Shown: piece after piece, positions 6,121 to 14,508 of the stretch
Layout of the letters: each line of letters begins with the position of its first letter
How positions within the stretch are numbered: position 1 is the first letter of the stretch
NCBI GenBank assembly: GCA_964504595.1
Contig: CAZDEE010000018.1
Location: 1-29,716 of the forward strand
Source: CAG-826 sp964504595
GTDB lineage: Bacteria > Bacillota_I > Bacilli_A > RFN20 > CAG-826
Length of the DNA stretch: 29,716 nt
Direction: 5' to 3'
Notes under the pieces: model-generated
Database searches by the model: none
The model's input: the letters and a program-made list of their open reading frames with translations, nothing else
Told to the model about the DNA's origin: nothing
Translations under genes and position numbers: made by a program

Positions 6121-6840
6121 ATGAAAAAAGTTTTAATTACAGGTGGGGCTGGTGGAATAGGATCTGCAATAGCTAAAAGATTTTTAAAAGAAGGATTTAT
6201 TGTTTATTCATTTGATTTAAATAAAATTGATTTAGGAGAGAATTTTCATAATATTATTTGTGATGTAACTTCAATAGAAGATATTGAAAGAGTTAAAGAG
6301 AGTATCAAAGATATTAAATTTTCTCATATAATAACTCTTGCTGGAAGAGCTTTAAAAGATGAATGGGATACTTTTGATAAGATGAATCCATATTCAATTG
6401 AGGAATCTGTTAATTTGAATTTATGTGGGCATTTAAATGTTATAAGATTATTTTTATCACAATTAGATGATGATAAAAATCGGTCAATTATATTAATGAG
6501 TTCGATAAATGCTTATGGAGGATTTGGCTTACCTGTATATAGTGCTTCAAAAGCGGGATTGATTGGATTTTGTAAAACCATGCGTCCAGAATTAATTAAA
6601 CAAGGAATAAGAATAAATACGATTTGTCCAGGAACAATTGTCACTGATGCAACATTAACTGAGAAAAAAGATTTCACAGAATTATTAAAATTAACCAAAT
6701 TAGGAAGATTTATGACTAAAGAAGAAGTCGCGGATCTTGCTTATGAATTATGTGAACAATCATTAAAGACAGGTGAAGTTATTAATATTGATGCTGGTCA
6801 AAATGAGGTAGTTAATGGTGGAAACAATAATATTAAGTAG
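6121..6840 (+). CDS. Short-chain dehydrogenase/reductase (SDR, 239 aa)
   Basis: This is an NAD(P)-dependent oxidoreductase with a classical SDR Rossmann fold. The cofactor motif TGGAGGIG is at residues 7-14, a DV element at 48-49, and LAG in place of NAG at 73-75. The catalytic Ser is in MSSINAY (127-128), and the YSASK active site (Tyr140, Lys144) is followed by RINTICPGTIVTDAT. ATG 6121 is chosen because GGAGG (6111-6115) lies just before it; the upstream ATG at 6109 overlaps that ribosome site. The substrate cannot be read from sequence; FabG-like or sugar/sterol dehydrogenases are the nearest style. It overlaps the following membrane-protein gene by 26 bases, suggesting coupled expression. 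Confidence 0.9.
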   Translation: MKKVLITGGAGGIGSAIAKRFLKEGFIVYSFDLNKIDLGENFHNIICDVTSIEDIERVKESIKDIKFSHIITLAGRALKDEWDTFDKMNPYSIEESVNLNLCGHLNVIRLFLSQLDDDKNRSIILMSSINAYGGFGLPVYSASKAGLIGFCKTMRPELIKQGIRINTICPGTIVTDATLTEKKDFTELLKLTKLGRFMTKEEVADLAYELCEQSLKTGEVINIDAGQNEVVNGGNNNIK

Positions 6841-7699
6841 TTTTGTTGATGGATTATATGAATGGATTATTGATATTTTAAAAAATCTTGCAGGTTCTCT
6901 TGCTTGGGCAATTATTGCTTTTATTACTGTTTACTTTTATAATCGATTGACAAAATGGTTTTATAAAAGAAAGTTCTTTAAAACCACAAGATTAAATATT
7001 AATCCAAAGCAAAATAAAATATACATTCCTTGTTATATAGCTAATTCTAGTCGGTATGATGAAACAGAAAACGTTTATTTAGGCTATCCTTTTGAATATA
7101 TGGCTTCAGCGTCTATTAATACATTTTTAAGTTTGATTATTAAAAATGTTAATATGGATACAACTCCATGTCCTTTAAAAGTAAGTGAAATTGAAAAAAT
7201 TGATAAGAGTTATGATTTAATACTTTTAGGTGGACCATTCCATAATATGTTGACTGAATTATTCTTTGGATTAAGTAAAGAAAAAACAAATATGCCTTTT
7301 TATTTTGATACATTTGAAGGTGAAGACGCTACATTGTTTTATAAGGATAATAATTCTTTAGAGTATAAAAAATTAAAACCGATTAAAGATCCGGTTGGAA
7401 ATTATTATTGTGAAGATTATGGTTTAATAATTAATATTAGAAATCCATATAATCCTAAAAAAAGAATTATCGCTATTATTGGATGTCGAAGCATTGGTGT
7501 TTTAGGAGCAACTTTAGCATTTACTACTTTTAACGATGAAATTATGAAGAAAGTTAAGTATGACGAATACGCCTTAATTATTAAATGTTACGGCGATCAA
7601 AATAACGTTAATCTTGATCGTGAAATTGAACATATTACAACAATTAAATTGGATTCTTTATCGATAAATGATTTATTTGAAATAAAAAACAGAATTTAA
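6815..7699 (+). CDS. Membrane-anchored Rossmann-like protein of unknown function (294 aa)
   Basis: One N-terminal transmembrane segment (about residues 21-42, LKNLAGSLAWAIIAFITVYF) is followed by a Lys/Arg-rich stop-transfer and a large cytosolic domain. That domain shows a nucleotide-fold pattern: IYIPCYIANSSRY, then LILLGGPFHNMLTELFF (about 135), DYGLIINIRNPYNPKKR (about 207) and IIAIIGCRSIGVLGATLAF (about 226). I have the impression of a recurring GGP-x-x-N / DYG-x-I-x-x-NP / G-x-x-x-GT family in bacterial membrane proteins but cannot name it. It begins inside the SDR gene (26-base overlap) with AGGTAG as ribosome site. A sensor or effector role linked to the SDR is speculation. Confidence 0.7.
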   Translation: MVETIILSSFVDGLYEWIIDILKNLAGSLAWAIIAFITVYFYNRLTKWFYKRKFFKTTRLNINPKQNKIYIPCYIANSSRYDETENVYLGYPFEYMASASINTFLSLIIKNVNMDTTPCPLKVSEIEKIDKSYDLILLGGPFHNMLTELFFGLSKEKTNMPFYFDTFEGEDATLFYKDNNSLEYKKLKPIKDPVGNYYCEDYGLIINIRNPYNPKKRIIAIIGCRSIGVLGATLAFTTFNDEIMKKVKYDEYALIIKCYGDQNNVNLDREIEHITTIKLDSLSINDLFEIKNRI

Positions 7700-7879
7700 T
7701 TATTTATTACAAAAATTCACTGTAAAAATGGATATAATTAATAATTTTTTTAAAAAAATTAAAAGAAAAAATTAGAAAAAAATTTCGATTTTGGTAAAAT
7801 AATATTGTATAAAAATCAAGTACAATCATATGTTTATCATATATTTACTGCATTCTTTCATACGTGAAAGGAGGTAACT

Positions 7880-8110
7880 ATGAAACGTGTTAAGGCGGCT
7901 TGCTTATATCAAACAATATGTTTTATTTTAGATCCTAGTGTTGATAAAGAAATTGCATTAGAAAAAGTTAAAAATGAAGTAACTGTTTATAAAGCAAATT
8001 TAGGAACTCATATTCAAATATTAAATGAAATCATCAATGATGATGGAAGTGTTGAATTAGAAGTTAGAAAGACTGTAAGTGGTTATTCTATAGGCAAATA
8101 TTTTGATTAA
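7880..8110 (+). CDS. Small conserved-looking protein (76 aa)
   Basis: A very strong ribosome site (GAAAGGAGG) precedes ATG 7880. The product, starting MKRVKAACLYQTICF, is soluble with an alpha/beta pattern. It has an EVxxYKxNLG-like helix and ends with KTVSGYSIGKYFD. I recall similar small proteins in other Bacillota, where the start MKRVKAAC and end NY/KYxD are conserved, but know of no assigned function. It is monocistronic: a roughly 180-base AT-rich gap precedes it and a clear terminator follows at 8115-8132. Confidence 0.75.
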   Translation: MKRVKAACLYQTICFILDPSVDKEIALEKVKNEVTVYKANLGTHIQILNEIINDDGSVELEVRKTVSGYSIGKYFD

Positions 8111-8114
8111 ATAA

Positions 8115-8136
8115 TTCCTCTTTTGAGGAATTTTTA
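8115..8136 (+). terminator. Terminator of the 76-aa gene
   Basis: ATTCCTC pairs with GAGGAAT around TTTT, followed by a T-rich tail. Confidence 0.8.
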
Positions 8137-8141
8137 TTTAA

Positions 8142-8171
8142 AAAAAAACAACTCTTTTTATGAGTTGCTTT
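8142..8171 (-). terminator. Terminator of the lipoprotein gene
   Basis: On the minus strand GCAACTC pairs with GAGTTGT around ATAAAAA and is followed by a T8 run. It lies just beyond the stop codon of the lipoprotein gene. Confidence 0.8.
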
Positions 8172-8181
8172 TAAATTAAAG

Positions 8182-9042
8182 TTACGCTCTTTCCCAAGAT
8201 TTGATATTGCAATAAGAAATTCCTACATTATAGCATTGTTGTCCTTTATAAGGCTTTGCATTGCATCTAAACTCAAAATAAGCAATTTCTGATGCATTTT
8301 CAGTCCAATAAAATTTTATTTCTGTAGTACTTTCTTTTATCGTTTTTTCTGGCACTACATATTTACTTAACTGCTTACCTTCTTTATTGAAAAAGTAAAC
8401 ATGGAAAGTATCTTTTCCTTCATCAGGTTTATCGCTTGCTTTATTAACTTGCGAAATCCCAATTCTAATTTCTAATTTTGCACCAGTATGATTAAACATA
8501 AGGCTTTGGAATCCAATACCAACATCAGATATTTTAAGACCGCCTGGAGCTTTATTATTGGATGAATAAAAGCTAGCTTGTGCTTTGTGATATTTTGGGC
8601 CATCATCACAAGCATTTTTATAAATGTATCTAAAACCATCTGGAAGAGTTTCTTTTAAATCGTTATTAGACCAAGAATTATTATCTTGTGATAAAGTTGT
8701 TTTTAATTGATATGGATTATTATGATTCTTTGGTAAATCCATTTGATAATATCCACATTCAAGAAGAGTTCTTCCTTCTTCCCAAGAAGAATTATTATTT
8801 GTTGTTGGAGGAAGAGTTGTTGATGAAGGAACAGTCGTATTTATACTTGAAGAAGTGGAATGTGAAATATTACTTGAAGTGGTAGGAGTTATTTGCGATG
8901 TTGATGAAATAACATTACTAGTAGTATTTTGATTACTAAATGTAGGATCATTTACCGATGTAATTTGATTACCGTTGCTATTATTGCAATTAGTTAATAC
9001 TAATAATACCGATAGTAAAAAAACATTTTTTCTAATTTTCAT
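8182..9042 (-). CDS. Secreted lipoprotein with Ser/Thr-rich linker (286 aa)
   Basis: The N-terminus MKIRKNVFLLSVLLVLTNC is a lipoprotein signal peptide with the lipidated Cys at residue 19; Asn at -1 is unusual but tolerated in some Bacillota. Residues 20-90 form a low-complexity Ser/Thr/Asn/Pro linker (e.g. TTSSNISHSTSSSINTT), typical of a cell-wall-spanning stalk. From about 90 there is a globular beta-rich domain (WEEGRTLLECGYYQMDLP, then FHVYFFNKEGKQLSKYVVPE and ISYCNIKSW), probably a beta-sandwich exposed outside the cell. No catalytic motif is visible, and a binding or adhesion role is inference. It has its own promoter (9062-9089, minus) and terminator. Confidence 0.85.
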   Translation of the reverse strand: MKIRKNVFLLSVLLVLTNCNNSNGNQITSVNDPTFSNQNTTSNVISSTSQITPTTSSNISHSTSSSINTTVPSSTTLPPTTNNNSSWEEGRTLLECGYYQMDLPKNHNNPYQLKTTLSQDNNSWSNNDLKETLPDGFRYIYKNACDDGPKYHKAQASFYSSNNKAPGGLKISDVGIGFQSLMFNHTGAKLEIRIGISQVNKASDKPDEGKDTFHVYFFNKEGKQLSKYVVPEKTIKESTTEIKFYWTENASEIAYFEFRCNAKPYKGQQCYNVGISYCNIKSWERA

Positions 9043-9061
9043 TGTTTACACCTCAAATGAT

Positions 9062-9089
9062 ATTTTATCGATAAATAAAATTATGTCAA
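9062..9089 (-). promoter_or_regulatory. Promoter and palindrome before the lipoprotein gene
   Basis: On the minus strand there is a consensus TTGACA (9089-9084) and TAAAAT (9067-9062) with 16-base spacing. A perfect 12-bp palindrome TTTATCGATAAA (9064-9075) overlaps the -10 box and could be an operator. The 5' untranslated part would be short (about 13 bases), with the ribosome site AGGTG at its start. Confidence 0.45.
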
Positions 9090-9169
9090 TAAATAGAAGA
9101 AAATAAAGTGCTAATATTAGAATTATAAGTGTATAATTGATATTGAGCTATTAGAAAAGAGGGCTATAT

Positions 9170-10261
9170 ATGGAAGAGAAAGAATATTTTATAAATAAAA
9201 CTAAAAAAAGAATAAAAATTACTAATTGGATATTAATTGTAATCCTTATTTTATTTTATTTTTTCCTTGTTATACCCGCGGTTGAAAGAGGACAATATGA
9301 TGTACCTTTATTATTGATATTTCCTTTAATAGCAGCGGCAATTGTTGTTATATATTCTCTTATAATGAAATTATTAACAAAATTGGCATTTAAGGAAAAG
9401 AATTATTGCATGATAGCGGTTGTTTTAGGATTTTTTAATGCAGGAGTACTTTCTTTTTGGATTTTCTATCCCGCGATTAAATATATAAATGGTGAAACCG
9501 CAGATCAAAAATATATTAAAAAAAGAAGAAAACAAAAAGACAAAGTTCTTATTGCTACAATTAAGGCTTATCAAAAAGCATGGATGAGAGAAACTAGAAA
9601 ACAAAGAATTGGTAAACCATTATTAATTATTGCTATCGTTGCGGGAGCAGTTTATGGCTTTTATTATTTAGGAACAACAAATCCAAATGTATTAACTTGG
9701 ATTCTTGTAATCGCATTCTTTGTTGCCTACTGTTTTGTTGTAAAACTTATGGGCGGAGTAGAAGATATTCAAGTTAGACATACAGACTATGATGTTTCTG
9801 TGGGTACAGGGTGGTTCGATTATGGTGAAGTTACTGTTACTGAAGGAAGAAGCGTAGTTAAAGATGACATTGAAATAAACTTCTTTACATTATTATTAGC
9901 CATTCCATTTACTGCTGCAGCGATTTGTGCGGCAATTCTTGTTGGAATAGCCTATTTGTTTGTTTTAGTCCTTAAAATGATTATTCCAAATAGAGGTATG
10001 AGAACGATTTTCCTTCATAAAAAAACCGCGGTTGGATATGAATATATTCCAGGTTCAGATAGATTTAAAAAGGTTATGTTCTTATTTAATAAACTTATGT
10101 ATTTCTTGTTCGGATTTAACTTTGTTAATGAGGATTTCTGGCTTGATGGTGTTGGAGCGGATTATATTTACAAATATTTATCCATTAAAAATAAAAGATA
10201 TTTAGATACTCAACTTGAAAAAGTTGATAGAAAATATGGCTGCCATTATGATCTTCAATAG
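9170..10261 (+). CDS. Polytopic membrane protein of unknown function (363 aa)
   Basis: Hydrophobic segments are seen at about residues 19-37, 45-68, 80-100, 147-167, 172-190 and 239-275 (probably two), giving around seven membrane passes. Positively charged loops lie between them (KKRRKQKDK near 117; RETRKQR near 140). A soluble loop (about 195-232) reads VEDIQVRHTDYDVSVGTGWF and may be a small beta domain. The C-terminal 80 residues are soluble and aromatic-rich (FGFNFVNEDFWLDGVGADY). I recognise no transporter or enzyme motif. ATG 9170 has AGAGGG upstream and a TATAAT -10 box at 9132-9137. It appears monocistronic. Confidence 0.75.
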   Translation: MEEKEYFINKTKKRIKITNWILIVILILFYFFLVIPAVERGQYDVPLLLIFPLIAAAIVVIYSLIMKLLTKLAFKEKNYCMIAVVLGFFNAGVLSFWIFYPAIKYINGETADQKYIKKRRKQKDKVLIATIKAYQKAWMRETRKQRIGKPLLIIAIVAGAVYGFYYLGTTNPNVLTWILVIAFFVAYCFVVKLMGGVEDIQVRHTDYDVSVGTGWFDYGEVTVTEGRSVVKDDIEINFFTLLLAIPFTAAAICAAILVGIAYLFVLVLKMIIPNRGMRTIFLHKKTAVGYEYIPGSDRFKKVMFLFNKLMYFLFGFNFVNEDFWLDGVGADYIYKYLSIKNKRYLDTQLEKVDRKYGCHYDLQ

Positions 10262-10300
10262 ATTATAAACAAATAATTAGCGAATATAAAAAAATAATTA

Positions 10301-10371
10301 TCTACTACAGAATATGCGTGGAATTAATGTATTCCACTACAAGTAGACCAAGCTTTATAATATTTCTACTT
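10301..10371 (+). promoter_or_regulatory. Mutually exclusive hairpins upstream of the acyltransferase gene
   Basis: TCTACT (10301-10306) can pair with AGTAGA (10342-10347), enclosing a perfect GTGGAAT/ATTCCAC stem (10318-10324 with 10331-10337). The same AAGTAGA (10341-10347) can instead pair with TCTACTT (10365-10371). Two alternative folds sharing one strand are the layout of a leader switch. There is no U-tail, and no riboswitch class is recognised. Confidence 0.35.
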
Positions 10372-10397
10372 TAAAGACAATAAATAGATTTACTTGG

Positions 10398-10416
10398 AAT
10401 TATCATAATGATAATT
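10398..10416. promoter_or_regulatory. 19-bp operator-like palindrome
   Basis: AATTATCAT (10398-10406), one central A, then ATGATAATT (10408-10416). This 9-1-9 symmetry, 30 bases before the acyltransferase start, has the size of a Fur-family operator. However, the half-site orientation is not the classical Fur box, so no regulator is named. Confidence 0.4.
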
Positions 10417-10445
10417 TTAAATTACAAGAAAATGAGGATTTATTT

Positions 10446-11138
10446 ATGGAAGCAAAGAAAGAAAAAAGATGGTATCGCAACTTAAAAAGAATTATGAGAG
10501 TTTTTATCAAGAAAACTGAATTTATATATGTTGGAGAAGAGTTTACTGAAGGTGCTTTGATTTTAAGTAATCATGAAGGAACTAAGGCTCCTCTTGCATG
10601 GGAACTTTATAATAAAACTCCAGTTCGTTTTTGGGGAAATGAAGAAATGAATTCTGGTTTAAAAAGGTTATATAGTTATCAAACAAAAATTTATTATCAT
10701 GGTAAATTACATTGGAATATTCATTTGGCAAGATTATTCTGTTTAGCGGCTTCTCCATTAACTGATATGTTTTATAAAGGTATTAAGCCGATTTCTATCC
10801 GCGCAGGATTTGGATTAAAGCAAACGATAACCGATACAATTGATTGTATATCGGAAAGAAAAGAGAATATTGTTATTTTTCCAGAAGATTCAACAAAAGG
10901 TTATTTAGAAGTATTAGAGGGATTTCATCCAGGATTTATTTTGTTATGTGAGCAATGTTTGAAAAAGGGTATCGATCTTCCAATTGTGGTTAGTTATTTT
11001 AGAAAGTCAGATAAGAAATATATTATTGATCAACCAGTGCTTTATTCATCATTAAAAGCAAAATACCAAACAAAAGAAGAATTGTCTAAGGGTTTATGTG
11101 ATAGATGTAATGAATTAGGTCAAATGTTTAAAGATTAA
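10446..11138 (+). CDS. PlsC-like acyltransferase, degenerate (230 aa)
   Basis: The protein has the layout of the LPLAT/PlsC family, which transfers fatty acyl groups to glycerol-phosphate-type acceptors at the membrane. Motif I is SNHEGTKAP (41-49): His43 is present, but the Asp four residues on (NHX4D) is Ala48. Motif III is seen as IFPEDSTKG (about 141), where FPEG-T-R-S is expected. Motif II could be IRAGFGLKQT (about 117). Length fits the family. Loss of the motif I Asp, which activates the His in characterised enzymes, suggests altered or lost activity or a divergent subfamily. The start follows AAAATGAGGA. The gene is flanked by an upstream structured leader and a downstream terminator. 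Confidence 0.65.
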   Translation: MEAKKEKRWYRNLKRIMRVFIKKTEFIYVGEEFTEGALILSNHEGTKAPLAWELYNKTPVRFWGNEEMNSGLKRLYSYQTKIYYHGKLHWNIHLARLFCLAASPLTDMFYKGIKPISIRAGFGLKQTITDTIDCISERKENIVIFPEDSTKGYLEVLEGFHPGFILLCEQCLKKGIDLPIVVSYFRKSDKKYIIDQPVLYSSLKAKYQTKEELSKGLCDRCNELGQMFKD

Positions 11139-11152
11139 TATTTATAAAGTTG

Positions 11153-11186
11153 TAGTGATGTTATTTATTTAATTTCACTATTTTTT
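11153..11186 (+). terminator. Terminator after the acyltransferase gene
   Basis: TAGTGA (11153-11158) pairs with TCACTA (11175-11180), followed by T6. Confidence 0.55.
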
Positions 11187-11231
11187 AATTTTAGAAAGAA
11201 TTAGTTTATATATTATGTTCATAATAAAAAT

Positions 11232-11972
11232 ATGAATGAAAAGTCTAGATATCAATTAACGTTTGGCCATTATTTGTTGTTTGAGATATTAACATTTTTA
11301 ATATCAGTTTTTTCATTAAGTCTTTTAACTCCATTAGTTTTATATTATCGTTATAAAAAAGAAACAGAAGCTACGATTATAGATGGACAAAAGCTTATTT
11401 TTAAAGGACGATTAATTGAAGCTTATAAAAGATATTTTCTATGGTTAATAATTACAATAATTATAATTTTAATTTATCAATATATTTCTGCTTTATTAAT
11501 TAATAATTATGCTAGGTACTTATCTTTAGAATTATATTCTTTATTAACTTCATCAATTATAACTTTTTTAAGCAGCGTTTTTATTAAAAGTTCATTTCGA
11601 AGATGGAAATATAAATCGATTAGAATTGATAATGAAGAATCGTATTATAAAGGTAATATGTTATTAGTTGTTGTAACATCTGCGATAAGAAAAATATTAA
11701 ACATAATATCAATTGGTATTTTTTATCCTCTGATAAAAGAAATATCTTATAAATATGAAATTAGAGGTGTAGTTATTTCTTCAAGAAAATTAGTATGTAA
11801 AAGAATAAGCAAAGAATTATATAAAACCTGGTTTATTAATTTATTATGGTTATTATTAAGCTTAGGATTATACCTTCCTTATTTAAGTTATCAATTAAAT
11901 AAAATTCTTGTTTCTAATTTAGAATTAAGAGACATTAATTTGTTAACAATAAAAGAGGGTGTTATTAAATGA
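11232..11972 (+). CDS. DUF898-like membrane protein (246 aa)
   Basis: Hydrophobic segments lie at about 12-38, 70-91, 98-118, 146-166 and 196-217. Two short blocks share one plan. The first is LLTPLVLYYRYKKETEATI with DGQKLIFKGRLIEAYKRYF (about 30-67). The second is ISIGIFYPLIKEISYKYEI with SSRKLVCKRISKELYKTWF (about 159-200). The pattern (membrane segment, P-L, basic loop, short strand, next helix) matches the repeated unit of DUF898/YjgN membrane proteins, whose function is unknown. The start has no strong ribosome site, so it could lie slightly elsewhere. Its stop overlaps the next start (ATGA), so the two are co-translated. Confidence 0.6.
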   Translation: MNEKSRYQLTFGHYLLFEILTFLISVFSLSLLTPLVLYYRYKKETEATIIDGQKLIFKGRLIEAYKRYFLWLIITIIIILIYQYISALLINNYARYLSLELYSLLTSSIITFLSSVFIKSSFRRWKYKSIRIDNEESYYKGNMLLVVVTSAIRKILNIISIGIFYPLIKEISYKYEIRGVVISSRKLVCKRISKELYKTWFINLLWLLLSLGLYLPYLSYQLNKILVSNLELRDINLLTIKEGVIK

Positions 11973-13534
11973 AAAAATTAATTGTAACAATGCTTTCTTT
12001 TTTGATTGTTATAGGTTTAATGGTGGCTATTAAAGATAGCGAAGCGATGAATTATAGTTTAGAAAAAGTTAATGAAGCAGAAGTTCTCGATTTTAGCAAA
12101 AAAGTAATTAATAAAGATCAAAATGTTGGAGGAGAACTTTATTCTCCGCTTAAAAATAAAAAAGGGGAAAGTGTTATAATCTATGGGAATCAAATATTTT
12201 TAACCGGAGATTATTCACTTATAGTGTTAGATACTGTTTCAAAAGATAAAAATGTAATATCTTTTTCTTATTTTCAACCATTAGAATTAGTCATAGAAAA
12301 TAATTTATTATATGTTATAGGCGTGTTTGATTCTTTAAAAAATATTGTCGTAGATGAAAATCATACATTTCTATATGATAATTATGAATGTCAGGTGTCA
12401 ATTTATGATATTGATACAATGACAGAGATTAACTATTTAAGGTTTAATAATGGCTATTATGCTTCTTCTTTTATAATAGGTAAAACCATTATTCTATCTG
12501 TGCATATAAACGGAATAATAAATGAAGAAAAGACAGGACTTATATATCCTTATTATGAAAATAATAAGCAAGAAAAAGTATATTTAAGTCAAGATCAGTT
12601 GTATTTATCAAGGAATAATTATTTTATAGATTCATTGATTTTTATTGTAAAAATTGACATAGAAAGCAATGATTCATATGAGATTGGATTAATTGGTGTT
12701 GAAGGCATTGAAAAAAATAGTGAAAGTAAGTTATTAATTGCCTCAACAATATATGATGCAGAAGAGCCTTTAACAGTTGTTTACATTATTGATTTTTTAA
12801 AAGATATTGAATATCGAGGATATGTTGTCGTTAAAGGTAGCGTTTATAGTGGAAATTCATTTGGTGTTTATAATAATCATTTAAGAATTATTACGATTAA
12901 TTATTTAAATGAAAATATGACTAATACTATATACAATATTAATTTAAACAATATGTATTTTCTTTCTAGCCTTGAATTATCATTGATAGATGATATTGCT
13001 TTAACAGATTTCCATATTAATTCAGGGTATATAAGTTCTTATAATGTAGATAGTCCATTTTATATCATTGATTTTTCATCTAGTAGAATTAATATCAATG
13101 AAGAATATAATTTTGATTTTGTTGGTGAACAATTAGTGTATGGTCAAACAAGTTTTGATATTGTCGGAAGAAAAATAAACGCTAAAAAAATGGGAACGGC
13201 AATATGCATTGCGTCCTTTAATTTATTAACAAATAAGATTACTCGAAAATTAATAAAATCATATAGTAATGTTGAATTTGATGGATTATTGAATCAAAAT
13301 TCTACAGTTTATTATGATGAAAAAGTTTTTATTTCTTTTTTGTCTAATGGTTATCAAAAAGTTTTAATAGCTAAAAAAGAAAAGCAATTTTTATTTGAAA
13401 AGATAATTTCTGTAAGTGAATATTGCCGAAGAATTATTATTAATAATGGAAACTTATATGCAATTGGATTTAACAAGATATATGAATATAGTTTAAGCAA
13501 TTATAAAATCACCAATACATTTTTAGTGGAATAA
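11969..13534 (+). CDS. Secreted or anchored propeller-like protein (521 aa)
   Basis: The N-terminus MKKLIVTMLSFLIVIGLMVA is a signal peptide or membrane anchor. The remainder is entirely beta-rich with repeating units of about 45-60 residues, such as VIIYGNQIFLTGDYSLIVLD, LVIENNLLYVIGVFDS and RIIINNGNLYAIGFNKIYEY. It resembles the secreted beta-propeller domain proteins (Beta_propel, COG4880-like) of Bacillota and archaea. No enzymatic motif is evident. It overlaps the DUF898-like gene by 4 bases, so the exported propeller and the membrane protein probably act together at the cell surface. A bidirectional terminator follows directly. Confidence 0.7.
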   Translation: MKKLIVTMLSFLIVIGLMVAIKDSEAMNYSLEKVNEAEVLDFSKKVINKDQNVGGELYSPLKNKKGESVIIYGNQIFLTGDYSLIVLDTVSKDKNVISFSYFQPLELVIENNLLYVIGVFDSLKNIVVDENHTFLYDNYECQVSIYDIDTMTEINYLRFNNGYYASSFIIGKTIILSVHINGIINEEKTGLIYPYYENNKQEKVYLSQDQLYLSRNNYFIDSLIFIVKIDIESNDSYEIGLIGVEGIEKNSESKLLIASTIYDAEEPLTVVYIIDFLKDIEYRGYVVVKGSVYSGNSFGVYNNHLRIITINYLNENMTNTIYNINLNNMYFLSSLELSLIDDIALTDFHINSGYISSYNVDSPFYIIDFSSSRININEEYNFDFVGEQLVYGQTSFDIVGRKINAKKMGTAICIASFNLLTNKITRKLIKSYSNVEFDGLLNQNSTVYYDEKVFISFLSNGYQKVLIAKKEKQFLFEKIISVSEYCRRIIINNGNLYAIGFNKIYEYSLSNYKITNTFLVE

Positions 13535-13535
13535 A

Positions 13536-13567
13536 AAAATCGTTACAAATAATGATGTAACGATTTT
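13536..13567. terminator. Bidirectional terminator between convergent genes
   Basis: AAAATCGTTACA (13536-13547) pairs perfectly with TGTAACGATTTT (13556-13567) around 8 bases. A/T runs on both sides serve both strands. Confidence 0.9.
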
Positions 13568-13582
13568 AATAACGTTTAAATC

Positions 13583-14491
13583 TTATTTTAAAAGAAATGA
13601 AAGGATGTCATTATAAACGATTTGACGATCTAGCTCGTTTAGAATTTCGTGTCGCATATCATCGTATAGTTTTAAAGTAACGTTAGATAAAGAGGCTTTT
13701 AAATACATTTTATAAAGTCTTATTACACCATCACCATATAATCCAACAGGATCTTCTTTTCCAGAAATAATGAATAAAGGTAAATCTTTTCTAATTTTAT
13801 TAACTTCTTTTTTACGATGAATTCGATTTAATCCTTTCATAAATTCTTTATAGAATCCAATTGTTGAAATATAATTACTACGGAAATCACTTAAATAGGC
13901 ATCAATATTTTCGTTATTATGTGATAACCAATCTGAGTTTGTTCTTGGGTTATTGATCTTTTTATTATAGCTACCGAAAGTTAAATTAAACATTAACTTT
14001 GAGCGATGTGTATCTTTGTTTGTGAATAAGCAAATTGTATTTGCAATAATTCCTCCAAGCTTAGTTAAAAATTGTTTACCACAACTACCACAAATAATTG
14101 CTTTTTCGATTAGGTTACTATGTTTTTGAATGAATTCTTGGCAAACAAATGAACCCATTGAATGGGTGAATAAATATACTGGTTTTCCAAGCTTTTGAAT
14201 TTCAAGTACTTCTTCATACACCATATTAACCGCTTTTGAAAAGCCGTCTTTTGGCCATACACCAACTTCGTTTTCGTTATTTGCGTTGTATCCTTGTCCA
14301 TAATGGTCAATACAATAAACTCCAATACCGTTTTCATTTAAAAAATGCGCAAATTCATCATATCTATAAGATGATTCTGCCATACCGGTAACTAAGACTA
14401 AATTTGCTTTTTCATTTTGACAAGGCCAGCAACTTCCTTTCATAGTCGTTCCATCTTTTAGAACTAATTGATAATTTTTTCCATATTTCAT
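13583..14491 (-). CDS. Alpha/beta hydrolase, monoacylglycerol lipase/lysophospholipase type (302 aa)
   Basis: This is a serine hydrolase of the Hydrolase_4 (S33-like) family that probably cleaves monoacylglycerols or lysophospholipids in the cytosol or at the membrane face. The complete triad is visible: Ser111 in THSMGSF, Asp247 in SGKEDPVG and His281 in DMRHEIL. LVTGMAESSYRYDEFA (33-48) gives the oxyanion-hole region, and IDHYGQGYN (61-69) replaces the usual DHRGHG. A helical lid lies at about 140-225. ATG 14491-14489 follows an AAAGG ribosome site, 17 bases downstream of the 75-aa gene, so the two form a minus-strand operon. Confidence 0.9.
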   Translation of the reverse strand: MKYGKNYQLVLKDGTTMKGSCWPCQNEKANLVLVTGMAESSYRYDEFAHFLNENGIGVYCIDHYGQGYNANNENEVGVWPKDGFSKAVNMVYEEVLEIQKLGKPVYLFTHSMGSFVCQEFIQKHSNLIEKAIICGSCGKQFLTKLGGIIANTICLFTNKDTHRSKLMFNLTFGSYNKKINNPRTNSDWLSHNNENIDAYLSDFRSNYISTIGFYKEFMKGLNRIHRKKEVNKIRKDLPLFIISGKEDPVGLYGDGVIRLYKMYLKASLSNVTLKLYDDMRHEILNELDRQIVYNDILSFLLK

Positions 14492-14508
14492 AATATATAT
14501 AACCTTTC

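Noticed and set aside
10398..10416. Classical Fur box
   Set aside because: The palindrome has the right 9-1-9 size, but its half-sites point the opposite way to the GATAAT-type consensus, so only an unspecified operator is reported.
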